Positions 34,857-36,127 of a DNA stretch of 36,127 bases are shown piece by piece. The stretch is taken from NCBI GenBank assembly GCA_030040865.1, contig JASHSX010000013.1, positions 1-36,127 on the forward strand, written 5' to 3'. The first letter of the stretch is position 1, and each line of letters opens with the position of its first letter. Source of the stretch: Thermoplasmata archaeon (lineage in GTDB: Archaea > Thermoplasmatota > Thermoplasmata > Lutacidiplasmatales > UBA184). The notes beneath the pieces were generated by a model, which made no database searches, was not told the DNA's origin, and saw nothing but the letters and a program-made list of their open reading frames with translations. Made by a program: the position numbers and the translations under genes.

Positions 34857-35891
34857 ATGGCGGCCCGGCCCCGCGTGCGCGCTCAACTCCTGCGTCGGCT
34901 CGAGCGTTCCCCCGAGTCCTCGATTCGGTGGAGGACCCGAGTTCGCGTCCTCGGCGAGCCTCGGGAGCGTGCCGGTATCCGCGAACTCGAGCGAACGATC
35001 CGGTCGTCGCCCCGGACCACCGCTCTGCTCCGACGGGCGTCTCAGCCCTCCGCTCCCGGGACATTCGGGGGAATCTACCGCTACTGGCAGGGCATCCATT
35101 GGGCGCTCACGGCGCTCGCTGACCTCGGGTATCCCGATGGGGATGCGGCGCTGACACCGGTACTCCAGCGCGCGCTTGGGATGTGGACCCGGCCCGACTA
35201 CGACCGAACGGTCCGGGTGACCGCCGCTACCGCCCGGCGACCGCAGCGGGGCGTGCCGATCTTGAACGGTCGGTATCGACGGTGCGCGTCGCAGCAGGGC
35301 AACGCCCTGCTGTATGCGTCGCGGCTGGCCCGGGCCGAGGAACCGGCGCAGCACCTCGCCGACCTGCTCGCCCGCTGGCAATGGGACGACGGGGGCTGGA
35401 ACTGCTCGCGATCGGCCTCGGCCCACGTATCGTCCTTCATGGAGACGCTGACGCCGATGCGGGGGCTCGCCGCGTATTCGACGGCCACGGGATCCTCGAA
35501 ATCCCTCTCGGCAGCGAGGCGGGCAGCGGAGATCTTCCTGGAGCGTCGCCTGTTCCGTCGTCGGAAGGACGGCTCGGTCATGCGGCCCCGGTTCCTCGAG
35601 CTCCACTACCCGTTGTACTGGTACTACGACGTGCTGGGCGGCCTCAAGGGAATGGCCGAGGTCGGCCGCATCAACGACCCCCGGTGCACCGAGGCCCTCG
35701 ACTGGCTGGAGGGGCGCGAGTTACCGAGTGGGGGGTGGCCGGCGGACGGCCGCTTCTACCACGTCTCGAGCGCGTACGAGCACGGGGCGGAGTACGTCGA
35801 CTGGGGCGCGCCGTCGCGCACCCGGGCGAACGATTGGGTCACGACCGACGCCCTCTTCGTGCTTCAGGCGGCCGGCCGTCTCGCGGTATAG
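34857..35891 (+). CDS. Alpha/alpha-toroid (prenyltransferase/squalene-cyclase-like) protein
   Basis: 344 residues from ATG 34857; longer in-frame starts would run into the divergent HAD gene. After a basic N-terminus the protein is a series of helical hairpins with terpenoid-cyclase/prenyltransferase-type signatures: YWQGIHWALTALADLGYP, CASQQGNALLYASRLA, WQWDDGGWNCSR near residue 180, SSFMETLTPMRGLAAY, LHYPLYWYYDVLGGLKGM and LPSGGWPADGRFYH. The DDGGW and SGGW elements are the QW-like turns of the toroid fold. No DxDD cyclisation motif or zinc-binding prenyltransferase set is evident, so catalysis is unproven. There is no signal peptide, so it is probably cytoplasmic. It faces rnpB tail to tail. 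Confidence 0.8.
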   Translation: MAARPRVRAQLLRRLERSPESSIRWRTRVRVLGEPRERAGIRELERTIRSSPRTTALLRRASQPSAPGTFGGIYRYWQGIHWALTALADLGYPDGDAALTPVLQRALGMWTRPDYDRTVRVTAATARRPQRGVPILNGRYRRCASQQGNALLYASRLARAEEPAQHLADLLARWQWDDGGWNCSRSASAHVSSFMETLTPMRGLAAYSTATGSSKSLSAARRAAEIFLERRLFRRRKDGSVMRPRFLELHYPLYWYYDVLGGLKGMAEVGRINDPRCTEALDWLEGRELPSGGWPADGRFYHVSSAYEHGAEYVDWGAPSRTRANDWVTTDALFVLQAAGRLAV

Positions 35892-35929
35892 GGTGTCGGG
35901 CGGGTATCGCCCCGGCGGTCGCCCGCCGG

Positions 35930-36127
35930 AGCGGCCAGGTCGTGGTAGTAAGCCCCGTTCTGTTTCAGGCAGCATTCGACTGCGCGCTCTCCTCGACGGT
36001 CGGGGAGACTCCTCCTCCCGTCGGTCAGGGCTTGCTCCCGGGGAGTCGGCCGTTTCACCAGATCCCGGTGGAGCCTCCGGGGCGGCCCCATCACCGTCCC
36101 ACCGGGCTGTGTCGTTTCTGCTCCGTG
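35930..36127 (-). ncRNA. rnpB: RNase P RNA, archaeal type (5' part outside window)
   Basis: Read on the minus strand, the segment contains CAGAAACGACAC (36109-36120), GGTGAAACGGCC (36048-36059), GCAAGCC (36029-36035) and the closing conserved block ACAGAACGGGGCTTAC (about 35949-35964), in the order and spacing of archaeal RNase P RNA. GTCGAATGCTGCC just before the last block also fits. The 5' half, including the first conserved GAGGAAAGTCC-type region, would lie beyond base 36127. The exact 3' end, in helix P1, is uncertain by about 20 bases. It processes the 5' ends of tRNAs. Confidence 0.9.

Overview
The window looks like a chromosomal segment from a high-GC archaeon, most likely an uncultured Thermoplasmata-type lineage. 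Support for archaea: a partial archaeal-type RNase P RNA at the right edge, a PyrB/PyrI pair, a CDC48-family double AAA ATPase, a thermopsin-family (A5) secreted protein, TATA/box A elements about 25-28 bases upstream of start codons that look leaderless, and an XRE-CBS regulator. The lineage call is inference from gene content, not from a marker phylogeny.

Left part (1-15.4 kb, all minus strand): a tightly packed five-gene block. Transcription runs from a 1960-residue surface protein built of cysteine-paired beta-sandwich repeats, through a cysteine-rich vWA-like secreted protein and two related membrane-anchored surface proteins, to a double AAA+ ATPase. The ATPase replaces the usual CDC48 N-domain with a large polytopic membrane domain and is cut by the window edge. 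Two junctions are 4-base ATGA/GTGA overlaps, so this reads as one operon. It is the best candidate here for an undescribed system: a membrane-embedded unfoldase made together with the cell-surface proteins it may handle. Next comes a 579-base intergenic region, then a YVTN beta-propeller surface protein and a small membrane protein of unknown function.

Middle part (19.7-27.2 kb): amino-acid biosynthesis. Prephenate dehydrogenase (plus) converges on and overlaps a chorismate mutase-aspartate kinase fusion (minus). Upstream of that is an overlapping operon thrC - MoaD/ThiS-like sulfur carrier - hom - thrB. In archaea that make dehydroquinate from aspartate semialdehyde, aspartate kinase feeds aromatic amino acids as well as threonine and methionine, which gives the fusion a metabolic rationale. 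The sulfur carrier has three residues after its diglycine and would need trimming before use. A palindromic TATA element lies midway between thrC and a divergent XRE-CBS regulator.

Right part (27.2-36.1 kb): a thermopsin/beta-helix surface protein sharing 'ESGLP' repeats with the YVTN protein; a pyrB-pyrI-GDT1-like transporter operon; an EamA-type transporter; a small cysteine-rich probable zinc protein; a HAD hydrolase; an alpha/alpha-toroid protein; and the 3' part of rnpB. No tRNA, rRNA, CRISPR array, insertion sequence or phage gene was recognised.
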